From Xenopus tropicalis (lineage: Eukaryota; Chordata; Amphibia; Anura; Pipidae): 64,000 nt of DNA. Below, piece by piece: positions 33,636 through 45,594 of the stretch. The notes under the pieces were generated by a model that was given only the letters and a program-made list of their open reading frames with translations, did no database searches and was not told the DNA's origin. Made by a program: the position numbers and the translations under genes. The first letter of the stretch is position 1; the number at the start of each line of letters is the position of its first letter. The stretch is taken from positions 73,379,764 to 73,443,763 of the forward strand of contig NC_030683.2 of assembly GCF_000004195.4 (NCBI RefSeq), in the 5' to 3' direction.

Positions 33636-36600
33636 ATGGATGTAAAGAACTCTGAAAAGCAGAGTGTGGATCTTCCAGTGAGTTATCAGTATAAATTTGG
33701 AATGTTTTGGATACTATAGTTGTTGCTGGCTTACAGCAATTGCCACTTCTGCTGACATGTGTTAAAAGATTTAGATGACATTGTTTTTGCTATCTCTTGT
33801 TCCTAACATATTGTCTTTTCAATTTTTCAGCCACATAGTTTGTTTCCAAAAACATCAGAGACCAGAAAGAACTGGATACTAAAGGCTGCCATTTTTGTGC
33901 TTCTGATAGTAATCATTATTGGATCTTGTTTAACTGCAGTTGATATGAACAAAAAGCACAATGAAGAAGTGAGTGGTTCAAGTGGTTAGTTGTGCTTGTG
34001 TGCTCACTTAGAGAAACAGGTGCCATTGAAGTGATCTGCACAAATGAATTCCATGTTCATAAATAGATTCTTTATATGTTGTATTTGTACATGTAGACTC
34101 TTATTTAAAGGTAAAATACCAGTTCAGGGCTTGCAAATATAATTTGTATACTATTTATCAAAAAGAAGCAAAGAGATTTGCACAGAAGGAGTCACTAAAG
34201 GAACAAGACAAGCACTTGAAACATCCTATGTTATACTGTATATATTGCTTAAATATGTGTTGGCTAAAGCTCTCATGGCTATGCAGATTTTTAGCTGAAC
34301 ATGTGCACAGTTGTGTTTTTGGAAAGATTTGTTTAACTATTACCTGTGCTGGTATTTTCACATGATTTTCTTTGAGTAATGTAGGGTGATTTGGGGCAGT
34401 TTAAATTGTGTTAACAAGAAACTAATGCAATGTGCAAAAGAACCAAAACCAAAATCATCCCATGTATCATAACCTTAAAATTAACTTTTAGTCTGATGTG
34501 GTTTTGCACAAAAATAGAAAATGAAGACCAACTAAAAAGTTGCTAAGATTAGGTTATTTTATAAAATAATATAGGTTAGTAAATTTGTATGTATGTATAA
34601 CTTTATTTATAGGCAAATTAACCTCTTAACCAGTAAAATAAATAAGATCATTATTCAAATATACTATAAATTTTCTATATATTACTAGTATTCAGGAATG
34701 TTTCCGGAAAATCGGCTGAACCTGATGTACATAAGTTTTTTTCAACCTCCTCTACTAAGTTACTGTTTTATTATATATGCCTAAGATGACATTTTGCTAT
34801 CGATTTTAGATGGTGACAATGACCTTCACTACAAACAATGGGGACACAATCCACCAGACAGCTTCATTCAATGATCAGAAAAATATTGCTGTTATTTTCA
34901 GCAGTACCAAGAACGATTCTGCTACTGTTCTGTATGATTACAATCGAGTAAGTAATGTCACCAGATAAACACTTTCACCAAATGGTTAAAATGTGTAACA
35001 GTTGAATAAATTTTTCTCTCGGCTACCAACGAAGGGAAACCAAAGAAAGCTCTGTCTACCTTTTCATACATTTTCTTATGCCTCTCCAACAGCAGAAAAC
35101 AGACACATTATTCTCCACTTAGAAACTATATCCTTTAGGATGGAAAGGTAAAGATAACACTATATGTAGACTGTGACTAATTGATAAGCATGTAAAGAGG
35201 TAGGCCACATTTAAAAATGAACTTGGGGTTATGTAATATAAGGCACTATATTTGTGCAGGAGCAGTAACCAATAGCAACCAAAGAGCGGGTAACATTTAC
35301 TGGTCACATGTTTAAAAGGGAACATCTTATTGATTGCTATGGGTTACTGCTCCTGGACAAACGTAGTGCCTTTTATTACACATGGGGGGTTAGTGTGATG
35401 TAGACATTGATGTTCTCAGTCAATTTGCAATTGGTCTTCTCTGGCATGTGGATTTTGGGGACTTCATGGTGAGGGGTAAGGGGGCCATAAATAATTTTGC
35501 AGAAGTTCCACTGTCAGTGACCCTCAACAACTACATAGCATTTAAAATGTTCAAGCATTTTAGCAGTCAAGTATAAGCTGAAAAGGCGCAAAACAGGAAG
35601 GCAAATAATGCAAAAACTATAACAAATGAAACCAGATAAAAATCAGCTAAGAATATGATAATCCATAACATAAAACGTGTTAACTTAACAGTGGTCTACC
35701 CTTTATAATAAAAAAAATATTTATGAATTTAGTTAGTATTAATGCATAGAGATACAATACCATAACCTAGGTACACCAGTCACATTATATTGTTTGCAAC
35801 ACCACCAACAGTAAAGTCATGCACAAATCCAGCTAAACACTTGATCAACAACGATTACCTGCAGCCTCTGGGAGATAAACTAAGGAGATATGAGTCAGGG
35901 TATGTAATTGGTAAGCTATACAGTATCCCTATTCAATATTAGATACTCGATGATCAGATTTACAGTTTTTTTGTAAGCTGCTTTTTAAGGGAGAACCTAT
36001 CCCCTAAAAATGAATATGGCTAGAAATGCCATATATGCTTATATACTGAACCTACCACACCAGCCTTATGGTGCAATATCTTTATAACAGTAATGATCCA
36101 GCCCTTAAAAGCCCTTCAAGGGGTCACAATACTGGAACCTGTTAAAATTGTCCATGACACTCACATGCTCAGTGAACAGTGCAGTGTTGAGCAGTCATTG
36201 AGAAGGGGTTGTTGCAAAGTATTAAGCAGAAAATGAGGCTGGCCTGTCATAAGCTCATCCTACAGGGCTGATTATTAAATGCTGATGCTAACAGTCTTAT
36301 ACTAAAAAATGTGAATTAATGACTTAAGTACTTTTTACTTAATTATTAATTTAACAGTGACACATTTATATTCTATATATACAGCATATAGTGAGTTGGT
36401 CCCTAAGCTCAGTTACTGACAGCAGCACAGAGCATGTGCAGGGAATCAGCACAAAAGAATATGGGGAGTTACTGGGGGCATCTTTGGAGGCACAGATCTT
36501 TCCTGCTAAAAGGCTGTGGTTGCCTTGGGCTAGTACAGAAGCCCAAAACATAATGTACAACATTTCTGCATTACTTCTTTGTAAAAGTTTAGTTCTCCTT

Positions 36601-39600
36601 TAAACAGGCAGAGGTTTCTATAGTCAGAGAGATTTCACTTACAACATTATTTTCAAAAAAGTTGGATCACTGTGTAAAAAAGAGAATGGGATGATTTAAA
36701 ATTCATTTAAACCCTATATTTAATGTTCAAAATGGGATAAAAACAATTCACATAGGAAACAATTTTTCCTTTGTGCGAATGTAAAATACTTTTTGCAAAC
36801 CCTTTGCCTCTCATATGGCATCACTAGACTGTGAATATTTTAGCTTGTGCCAGTGCTCATTTTAAAAAAACTTAATGAAAAAGTTTATATTTTTGCGCTA
36901 ACAGTTACACCGTCTTCAAGCACATCTTAAACATTTGCAATTTAATAAATCTAAAACATTGGCACATTATGAAACAACAAAGAATAGCCTGAACTGTATG
37001 CAGCTAAAATTTTATATCGGACAAGAATGGGACAACATTGGTCACCAAAGTTCCCAAACATGTGTTGTTAAAAGAAGGGGCGATGCAACAACATATGAAA
37101 CATGCCCCTATTCCAACTGAAATGTGATGCTGCCATCAAATTTAAAATAAGCATCTAATTTTTTAGAAAACAATAATATTTCTGTTTCAACATATTGTTG
37201 ACATATTGACATATTGTTGACATTTTGTTGACATATTGTCTTTGTACTATTTGCAATTACATATAGGGTTTAAATGATTTGCAAATCACCCCATTCTCTT
37301 TTTATTTACAACTTTTCAAATGAGCAATTATTGAAGCACAGATAATTAAGCATTTCTAACCTAATAGAAATGATCTATAACAAGTAGCATTTAGGTAACA
37401 TGCAACAATAAAAATGATATTTTGTTCAGCTTGGCTCTTTTTCTGAAGACAGCTTGTATAAAGGCTGCTTTTGATATTTCTTAAGTGCTACTTCTGTGAT
37501 CTAAAAAGCAAGTATAAAGCAAATTAGCAAAGGATACATTTAGTTTCATAGCAGCTGTTAGAAGTTTTTTTTAAAGCCTGGAGGACAGCGTCTCTACCCA
37601 AAACTAAATTAGCAATTGCCAGTAGACAAAATAGCTCTAAATAGCATGTAGATGAATTTTTGGGTCCCCGATTTCCAATAGCCCATAATTCTTGGGTCTT
37701 GTCTCAAGGACTGAGCCAAGGACTTGATAGCAATTAAAAACAATAATGGTTACAGGAGACACCCCTGTGCCAGTATTTATTATAAGCATCCCTGATACAT
37801 GACCTTTACATTTAAACATTGCTGTAGGGGAAGTATAGAGTGCTTGATTTGCTGGTTTGCAAAGTAGGTGACCATAAGAGTATCAAATTTACAGCAGGGC
37901 TAGTAACCCACTGCAGCCACTGAGATGCTTGCTTTATGTATGTATATCTTTATTTATAAAGCGCTACTTATGTACGCAGCGCTGTACAGTAGAGTACATT
38001 AATACAAACAGGGTGTTAATAAGATAATATTTGCTTTCAAACAGCAAACCAGCAAATGCAACCTGCTGACGTGGATTGCTAGACATAAAGCTAACGTACC
38101 CCTTTTATAACATTTCTTGCTTAATTTGTGTAAAAGCACACAAGTCATTCAACTAAATATGTATTTATTCTCAATCTATTGATAGGGTATCACTGGGCTG
38201 AAACCTCCCAGCAGCAAAAAGTGTTTTGTTGTGAAAATGGATGAAAATACACCATCAATGAGTGCAGTAATCACAGCAATCAAACAATTTCAATCAAACG
38301 TAAGTTGATTGTTTCAAAGGTAAAATTATTATACTATATAACCCATAGAAACTAACAAAATATTTGAATGAAAAAAATGAATAAATACTAAATTGATTTA
38401 TAAAACTGATTTGTTGTATAAAATTGTATCTTTTTATATTACCTTCTAAAGATATCTCTGTCTCTGCCTGTACCCTTAAAATCAATGGACAGGCATAAAC
38501 ACAGACATCCCTATATATATATATATATATATGAGCACAAAATTGTACAGCTATCTATTGGAACAGCAGAACAAAGAACAAACAAATAATATTGCTAAAT
38601 AGAGAACTTGGTGTTAAATTTTACTGGCAGCTGAACATAACATGGATGCTCCAAAATAAAAAATATAATAGATAGATCTGGGGACAATTACTATTTTTAC
38701 AGAACTCCAATATCTAATTTGATCAAAATATCATTAAAAATAAATGACCAGGTAGGAGTAGGTCCGATTATTTCCTGTGGACTGAGCAACTTCTTGGGCA
38801 AACTGTTTAGTAACCTTTATAATGTTGATCAGAGTCAACAAAACATTACTAAAATAATGGGATTTTATTAAAGTTACAGTTACATTTTCCAGTTTGTTTC
38901 TATGCTTATAAAGGTGCCAAGCACTAATCCTTCATTTGGAAGGTACCTTCACTCAGCTTCCTACTACTCACCTGTGTCAATCCCCAAAAGAGCTTCAAGT
39001 ACAGAGATGCTTCAAGTACAGGTATGGGATCTGTTATCTGGAAACCCGTTATTCAGAAAGTTCTGAATTACAGGAAGGCCATCTTCCATAGACTCAAATA
39101 ATTAGAATTTTTCAAAATGATTTCCTTTTTCTCTGTAATAATAAAACAGTACCTTGTACTTGATCCCAACTAGGATATAATTAATCCTTAGTGGAGGCAA
39201 AACAACCCTGTTGGGTTTATTTAAAGGGGAAGGAAAGGCAAAGTCACTTGGGGGTGCCAAAATGTTAGGCACCCCCAAGTGACTTTAACCGCTTACCTTG
39301 TACCCCGGGCTGGTGCCCCTGTTAGGAGAAAACAGCACCAGCCCGGGGTAGCTGCCGGCGCTTCCTCCTTCCGGCTTCGCTGCGCGCGCATGCGCAGTAG
39401 AGTGAAAAGCCGAACTTAAACATTTAAGTCGGCTTTTTCGCTCTACTGTGCATGCCCGGCCACCGGCAGTTTAGGAAGTGGAAGGCGGAAGGAGGAAGTG
39501 CTGCGCTCCAGGTACCCCGGGCTGGTGCTGTTTTCTCCTGACAGCGGCACCAGCCCGGGGTAAAAGGTAGGCGGTTAAAGTCACTTGGGGGTGCCTAACA

Positions 39601-40562
39601 TTTTGGCACCCCCAAGTGACTTTACCTTTCTTTTTCCTTTAATGTTTGAATAATCTTTTAGTAGACTTAAGGTATGGAGATCCAAGTTACGGAAAGATCC
39701 CTTATGTGGCAAACCCCAGGTCCTGAGCATTCTGGATAATGGGTCCCATACTGTACAGAGATGAAGAACCAATAGGTTGAAACACTTTACAATTGTCCCA
39801 CAGCTGTGTCTGTGAAGGGGTAAAAATGTCCATTTTTAATAGTCCATATTGATTATACTGAAATGATAGAACTGAACTTGATAATTGGTACTGGAAAGAA
39901 TACTAGGAAAGATTGATAAAATGCAGACATGTTTTAAAACAGTTACCCCCTCAGCCCCTTAGCTGCAATAAAAGCTGCAATGCCTCTCTTTTATGGTTTA
40001 TACATTTTGAATACTCTGAATATTTTGTTTTTATATCTCTTCATAGAATTCAACTCTTTACAATGAAATAACCTATGGCATCATAGAAAGTGAAAAAGCA
40101 AATCCTATTGACCTGGGTTTAGCAATTAACCTTCTCTGCCATGATGCCTCAATATTCTGGGCAAGGATGGTGAGTTATGATTTCAACAGCTAATATTTAT
40201 TATATTCCAGTTTTCTGATGCACCTCCTAGTTGGGTAAATAAGGTAAAGGTTATGTTATGCAGTTTTACAAAGTACTACCATAGGAAAATGCAATGTAAA
40301 GAGAGCATGGAAGGCATAGTGATCTATAGTCTTGCTGTGCACAAATATACTCATAATTACATGTCAGATCAATATATTATTATTATTCTTTATATAGAGA
40401 CAACCTGAAAAAAACACAGTAGTTTACAGAGATTATCCAGAGATTATCCCCAGAGGAGCGTACACATCATGTAGAAGCTCACAAACCTGTGCATTCTGCA
40501 TTAAAAATGTAATTATCTGCCAAGTAGCTTCTAACAAGTTCCAAGATGAAGATCTCCTGTAA
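33636..40562 (+). CDS. BRICHOS-domain type II membrane protein, surfactant protein C-like
   Basis: Six coding exons: 33636-33677, 33831-33968, 34810-34947, 38186-38299, 40047-40169 and 40398-40562. Every exon is a whole number of codons, with GT/AG at each junction, giving 239 residues. A short cytosolic N-terminus (MDVKNSEKQSVDLP...) ends in basic RK. A transmembrane helix rich in Ile and Val lies at about residues 33-51. Then comes the linker MNKKHNEEMVTMTF, matching the SP-C region after its poly-Val helix, and a BRICHOS domain. The three conserved BRICHOS residues are present: Asp103 (LYDYN), Cys119 (CFVVKM) and Cys175 (NLLCHD). Unlike SP-C, the domain is followed by an extra exon with four cysteines (210, 216, 219, 226), and there are no palmitoylated N-terminal cysteines. 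Family role: a BRICHOS chaperone in the secretory pathway guarding an aggregation-prone segment. It could instead be an amphibian BRICHOS paralogue related to gastrokine or chondromodulin. Confidence 0.88.
35989..36599. mobile_element. TTAA MITE (GGGAGAACC ends)
   Basis: Flanked by TTAA at 35985-35988 and 36600-36603. The left end GGGAGAACCTATCCCC pairs imperfectly with the right end gtttagttctcct. Confidence 0.6.
36651..37320. mobile_element. DNA element with about 60-bp inverted ends
   Basis: The left segment containing agagaatgggatgattt and catttaaaccc is the inverted match of the right segment containing gggtttaaatgatttg and ccccattctc. An interior trace (cacattatgaaacaac, gaatgggacaacattgg) looks like decayed transposon sequence. 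Confidence 0.6.
38514..38531. repeat. (TA)n microsatellite
   Basis: Nine ta units in intron 4 of the BRICHOS gene. Confidence 0.75.
39018..39755 (+). mobile_element. MITE with acaggtatgggatc ends, containing another MITE
   Basis: The ends tacaggtatgggatc and gggtcccatactgta are inverted. It is split at TTAA by the element at 39225-39638. An uninterrupted copy is at 58661-58913. Confidence 0.8.
39225..39638. mobile_element. Palindromic TTAA MITE
   Basis: TTAA at 39221-39224 and 39639-39642. Each end holds an internal hairpin: aaagtcacttgggggtgcc, a short loop and its complement. The middle carries ccccgggctggtg / caccagcccgggg inverted. A GC-rich core with gcgcatgcgc. Confidence 0.85.
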
Positions 40563-40609
40563 ACAATGCTGAAGGCCTAGATTATTACTCTGAACCTCTG
40601 CATTGGTAC

Positions 40610-40615
40610 AATAAA
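40610..40615 (+). terminator. AATAAA polyadenylation signal of the BRICHOS gene
   Basis: It lies 48 bp after the stop codon; a second AATAAA follows at 40645. Confidence 0.65.
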
Positions 40616-41019
40616 TAGTCTTAAATAGTTTTAAATAGTCTTAAAATAAATGAATGTCTACATCTTACTAAAAGTTACTTTAAAGGTGTGCATTCCTTTA
40701 AGTGTGGTAACATCTGAGATCAAAGAGGTTCATGGAAATTGCTCTCTTGTAGTAGGAATACATGAACTAGCAGGGCAGTTACTAAAGTCATGGAACGATA
40801 GGAAGCCATGGTTGGATTGTGACTTCCCTTACTGTTGTTAGGTTGTACAAGGGGCTACAGGCAGTAAACTGAGGTAAATGGACACTGGTAGGGTTTAGCA
40901 GAGGAACAAATGTTTCATGGGCAGAAGACAGCGGGTTGTCATGTAGATAGGAGAGGATGCAATTTTCAGAGAGTTCTACAGCCTGTCCCTTTCTATATGT
41001 ATTGAAAGGTTGTGGTGAG

Positions 41020-41321
41020 CAGGGCCGGATTTGTTTTCGGCGCGCCCCTAGGCCACCCCGTTGAATGGCCCGCACCCCCCCCCAATGCGCATGCGCGAAT
41101 GAGCGAAAAACCGCTCGCCTCCCTACCCCGCCCCCCCTGCGCGCCCGCTAGTGCGCATGCGCATACATTTAAAGCCCCATACGGAGCAGTGGGGAGAAGT
41201 TCCCACTGCTCCGTATTGGAAAAAACATTAAAAATTGCATTGCGGCGGGGCGGCATGCCGCCCCTACATTTCTGCCGCCCTAGGCCCGGGCCTTTGTGGC
41301 CTCTCCACAAATCCGGGCCTG
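41020..41321. mobile_element. hAT MITE with CAGGGCCGGATTTG ends
   Basis: 302 bp. The right end, reverse-complemented, is CAGGCCCGGATTTG. There is a perfect 8-bp target duplication gtggtgag (41012-41019 and 41322-41329). GC-rich interior. Confidence 0.9.
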
Positions 41322-41699
41322 GTGGTGAGTTAGTTGTGGAGGGTGGGAGAGTCAGTGTCCTGTTACAAAGCATAATATAAGATAAGCGTTCACCTCTCTA
41401 ATTCTAACTCTTATTAAAACATTTCATTCCATTCAGTAAGGGAATATGCATGTTGCGGGATAGCCACTATATGAAAATATTCATCCAGTGATTCATTAGG
41501 GTCAACCTGCTATATCCAGTAATCCCCATATATAATGATTATATAAGGGTTTAGTGATTCCACTATAATCATTGCTTAGTGATATGTTACTAAGCACACC
41601 TGGCTGAAATGTAAGTATTATAATAAATAATGTAAAACTTTTCTAAAAAGTTTCATTTTTTTGTAAATCTGGTTTCCTTCAGGTCCCTGCACACAGACA

Positions 41700-41860
41700 G
41701 ATATTCCTACATCCAGACATCCCTACCCACCCAGAAAATATAAAAAAAAACTCTCCTCCCCTATCCCTTTATTGTAATAATAAAGAGACCACACACTAAG
41801 CTTTCGGGGGTGACCCCTTCTTCAGCAGGTTTGCACCAGACAGAGCTGTGCTCCCAGCTA
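41700..41860 (+). repeat. Frog repeat with aagctttcgggggtgacccc
   Basis: A recognisable repeat-derived stretch ending cttcttcagcaggt; the boundaries are not resolved. Confidence 0.4.
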
Positions 41861-43966
41861 ACCCAGGCAGGTGCATCCCTATGAGTAAATTATAAGTCCC
41901 TTAGTAGTTCCATGACCTATATAAAAGCACTTGGCCTCTGGCCTTTATATACTCATGGAACTTCTCAGTGATTTATAATATCCTTATATTTTACAATAGG
42001 GGCCACATTATTCACTATATAATCATTTATTACCATTATTTTAAAACATGTGATATGCACCAATAAAGGGCAGGGGGATGGTGTATCTCCACTTGGGTTA
42101 TGTAAGTGTTATGTGTGTGCACAGTTTTTATACAATTTTCAATAGACAAATAAAACAACTTGTAAAAATAACCAAAACTATTCAAAACTATTGAATACTT
42201 TTGTGGTAGGGGGTTAGGTTACTTACATATTTTAATTAGGTGTAATTTCCACAACCACAATGTTTATAGGGTATGACTCCACTCTTTCCCACTCAACCCT
42301 GGGCTCCATATGTGGCTTGCTTTCAAAGGTGCATCGTTGTCCAGTGGGACATCCACATGCTACCCCAAAATATACAGCAACGTGCTTGGTTTTTTGCTGT
42401 TTGCCCTCTTAGATTTTATTAAGTGATGGCGGACAGGGTGCAAAGCCATCATGTTTTTTTGCACCTTACATCTGCCTGCATCATCCTTGCAATCCAAAAT
42501 GGAGCACCTGGGCCTGCAATCCCCCATGAACAAAGCTCTTCGGGAGTTTGGCAAGGATGTATTGATGAGAAGCGGGTTGGGGTGGTACAAAGGTGTCCCT
42601 TCTCCTACACCCTCCCCATACGCGTCATTCAGACTTTGTTTATAAATATATATATTTGTTTATAAATGGACATATGATGCTATGTGCATAGTGCAGCACG
42701 TCTCCAGACACAAGTGCTTATTGAATGAGCATTAAGGGGCACAATTTTGCACCCCTTGGTCCTCTAGCACTTAGTCCCAGACCAAGAGACTTTTTAAATG
42801 GTCCCTTTTACCTATTGATTTTTGTTCATGCCATGCCCTAAGCATATCCAATTTTTTTTTAAGATCAACAACAAAGTCATTTTTACAATTTTATTTAGGC
42901 ATACAGTACTAAGTGAGGAAAAGGGGAGTGGATACAAAAATCACTGTATGGACCAGCAAGCAGGCTGCTATTTGGACAGTCCTATCCAAATAAAATATTA
43001 CGCCCCCGTGACATCACCCCTGCCTGGCTAAGAAAGCCAGCAGAGGTGGCAACCCTTCTCCTATCACTCTACATGTAATTTCTGGTTTGTTTGATATTGA
43101 TTTTTGAGGCTCCAGTACCAGATAACTGCTTTGAGCCGAGGTTAAATAGCAAGCAAATTTTACTTAATAGGCACCAATTCTGAAAATCATTTTATTTTTA
43201 TATTTTCAGACAAATACTCAACATCGCTGGAAAATATCTATATCTATAAATATCATCTTTTTTGGATAATGAAATTCTCTACATTTTTGCCAGATTTTTA
43301 ATCAAGGATTTCACATAAATAGATATGCAACCTATATTTGAGGCATTACATTATATAAAGTAATACTCTATTTTGAATTTTATTTTAACATGTTTTTCTT
43401 GTTTGCATTTACCGTTGTTTGTAATAAGATGTATAACTGTACATTTTCCAGAGAAAAAACATTGTTCATAATTGGTACAAAAACATCCAGGCCAGCTTTT
43501 ATATAGCTCTAAAATTAAATATTCATGTATGCAGTCTTGCCTAGATTTCTACCTTGTCTATTCTGCTCTCGGTCTTTCTACATCTTTGCCTTCACCCTGT
43601 TCATGTCTGTATTTCACCTTTGTCAATAAATGAAAATATACCTAGAATAGACCTAGAATTATGTGTTTTATGTGGAGCAATACATTGATTTCACACAAAA
43701 TTACATTTCTTGTGGGGTCCAGAGTAATTTGAAATCGTTTTTTGGCAAGACATTATTATTACATATCCTGTGTGGCAACACAGTTGCCTTTTTGTAAAGG
43801 CTCATAACCACTGTGTGAATGCTCAACCTGCACCTGAATGACTGAATGTGGCAGCTGCAGGTTTAGTTTTTGTGTTGTGATCTGGCCAAAGTGCATTCTG
43901 ACTGTTTAGGTGCTGGCCAATGTGTGGTTGGAGCATTAAATGAAATGCAAGTAAAGGAAAAATGTA
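41861..43966. other. Intergenic, no gene seen
   Basis: Mixed AT-rich sequence with repeat scraps, including a gtgacatcacccctgcc ... gaggtggcaaccc segment (43009-43055) related in inverse to 47697-47895. No exon recognised. Confidence 0.4.
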
Positions 43967-45154
43967 ATACCGTATATACTCGAGTATAAGCCGATCCGAA
44001 TATAAGCCGAGGTACCTAATTTTACCTAGGAAAACTGGGAAAACTTATTGACTCGAGTATAAGCCTAGGGTGGGAAATGCAAGCACTACTGCCAAGTTTC
44101 AATATTCAAATAAATAACAGATAAATAAATAGATAACTTTAGGGAAAGAAAAATGCTACAGACAAAAGCAAGTTTAGGAACGCTAAGGAAGCTGCCATAC
44201 TAATTATCAAGTACTTGGACCCCAGTGTACAAGTCCCACCACAGTACTACAATAGTAGTTACAAGGGCAAAATAATTCTTGATGCTGGACTTAATACAAA
44301 TTTAATTTTTGTAAATAAGTTATCTTTCTTTTTTCCTGAAGATGGGCAGTTTGTGAACTATGATTAATTTTCCCTTATCAGCTAAAATTCATTGCTAATA
44401 ATGTTATGTCTGGACCTTCTCTTGTCACCTGTCAGATTTATCAGCATTATATGGCTTGCAGAGGAACTAGGGATAGGCAGAACTGCCTAGGGCACTGTAC
44501 ATAGGGGCGCAACAGCATTGTCTCTTCTTGTCTACCCTCCAACCACTGATTTTTATTTATTTTTGTTGATCACTTCTAATACCAGATGCAGTAGGAATAT
44601 AGGTCGCACTAGCGTGACTCCTTCTTGCTGATGATTTGTGTTTTCTGAACAGCGCGGTCTTGTGTGGCACACAAATCAGCAGCAAAAAGCAGTTGCACTA
44701 GTAAGTCCTATACTGTCAGTGCATCAGGTGTTAGAAAGAATCGATTCGGGCCCAAGGAGAACTAGCAAGCTGAAGAGGACTGGGGGGCATGTGTGATATT
44801 GAGGCTTGCCTTGGGAGCAGGATCAGAGGATGCAAGGCGCGTTGTGCGACCAGGTGTTTCCGTGCACGCCGATACAGGATTTGACAATGGGTCCTTCCAG
44901 CAAGGCGCGGTGATGGGTCCCTCCTGCAAGGCGCGGCGTGCGTCCGTGCACGCATACGCGCATTGACGTCTGGACGCACGCACGCCCTTCTAGGCTAGGT
45001 GCAAGCGCGCTCAATTCGGCAAGAGTCGTCAGGATGGACACAAGCGGAGGGAGTTAGGTAGGAGGGAGGTATACTCGAGTATAAGCCGAGGGTTACTTTT
45101 TGAGCACATTTTTTGTGCTGAAAAACTCAGCTTATACTCGAGTATATACGATAA
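43967..45154. mobile_element. DNA element with CGTATATACTCGAGTATAAG ends
   Basis: The left end taCCGTATATACTCGAG... and the right end ...CTCGAGTATATACG are inverted over about 25 bp. Subterminal copies of gactcgagtataagcc lie near 44050, and of atactcgagtataagccgag near 45070. The interior includes a gcgcg-rich block (44830-45020). No transposase frame. Confidence 0.75.
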
Positions 45155-45594
45155 GTGCATAGCCTAATAATAATTACTTGCGTTAATGGTGGCCAAACAG
45201 ATGGATGATTTAACCACCTCCAATAAAACATTAAATTGTACTCACTACTAAGGAATTATAAGGGTCATTTACTATCAAAATAATTGAGTGTGCATTGATG
45301 CAAGGTACTTGCACACCTCCTGCACTTCTAACAGCTTGTATACAGAATTCCAGTTAGCTGTGTTTTAACTGCTTTGCCATCTGATTTTTTTAGAACAACA
45401 TCTGTTAAAGGGGATATAAAGTCAAAATTGTAACTCAGTGTTTATGTATAGCCCTAAAATAAAAAAGCACAATAACAGATGTTGTCTATCTGAGAGTGAT
45501 GATATTCTAACACAAATACAGGGGGGACTGCAACCATTGCAGCCTGTGAGTGATTTGCAAAAAAGATGCTGATTTGTGTCCATATTGGTGCATT

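Larger units (their letters stand above)
34950..38180. other. Intron 3 of the BRICHOS gene, repeat-rich
   Basis: Holds a degenerate family A fragment (about 35390-35660), a TTAA MITE, a TIR element with TTTTCAAAAAAGTTGG ends and a common ataaagcgctac fragment (37950). No other gene was seen. Confidence 0.6.
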
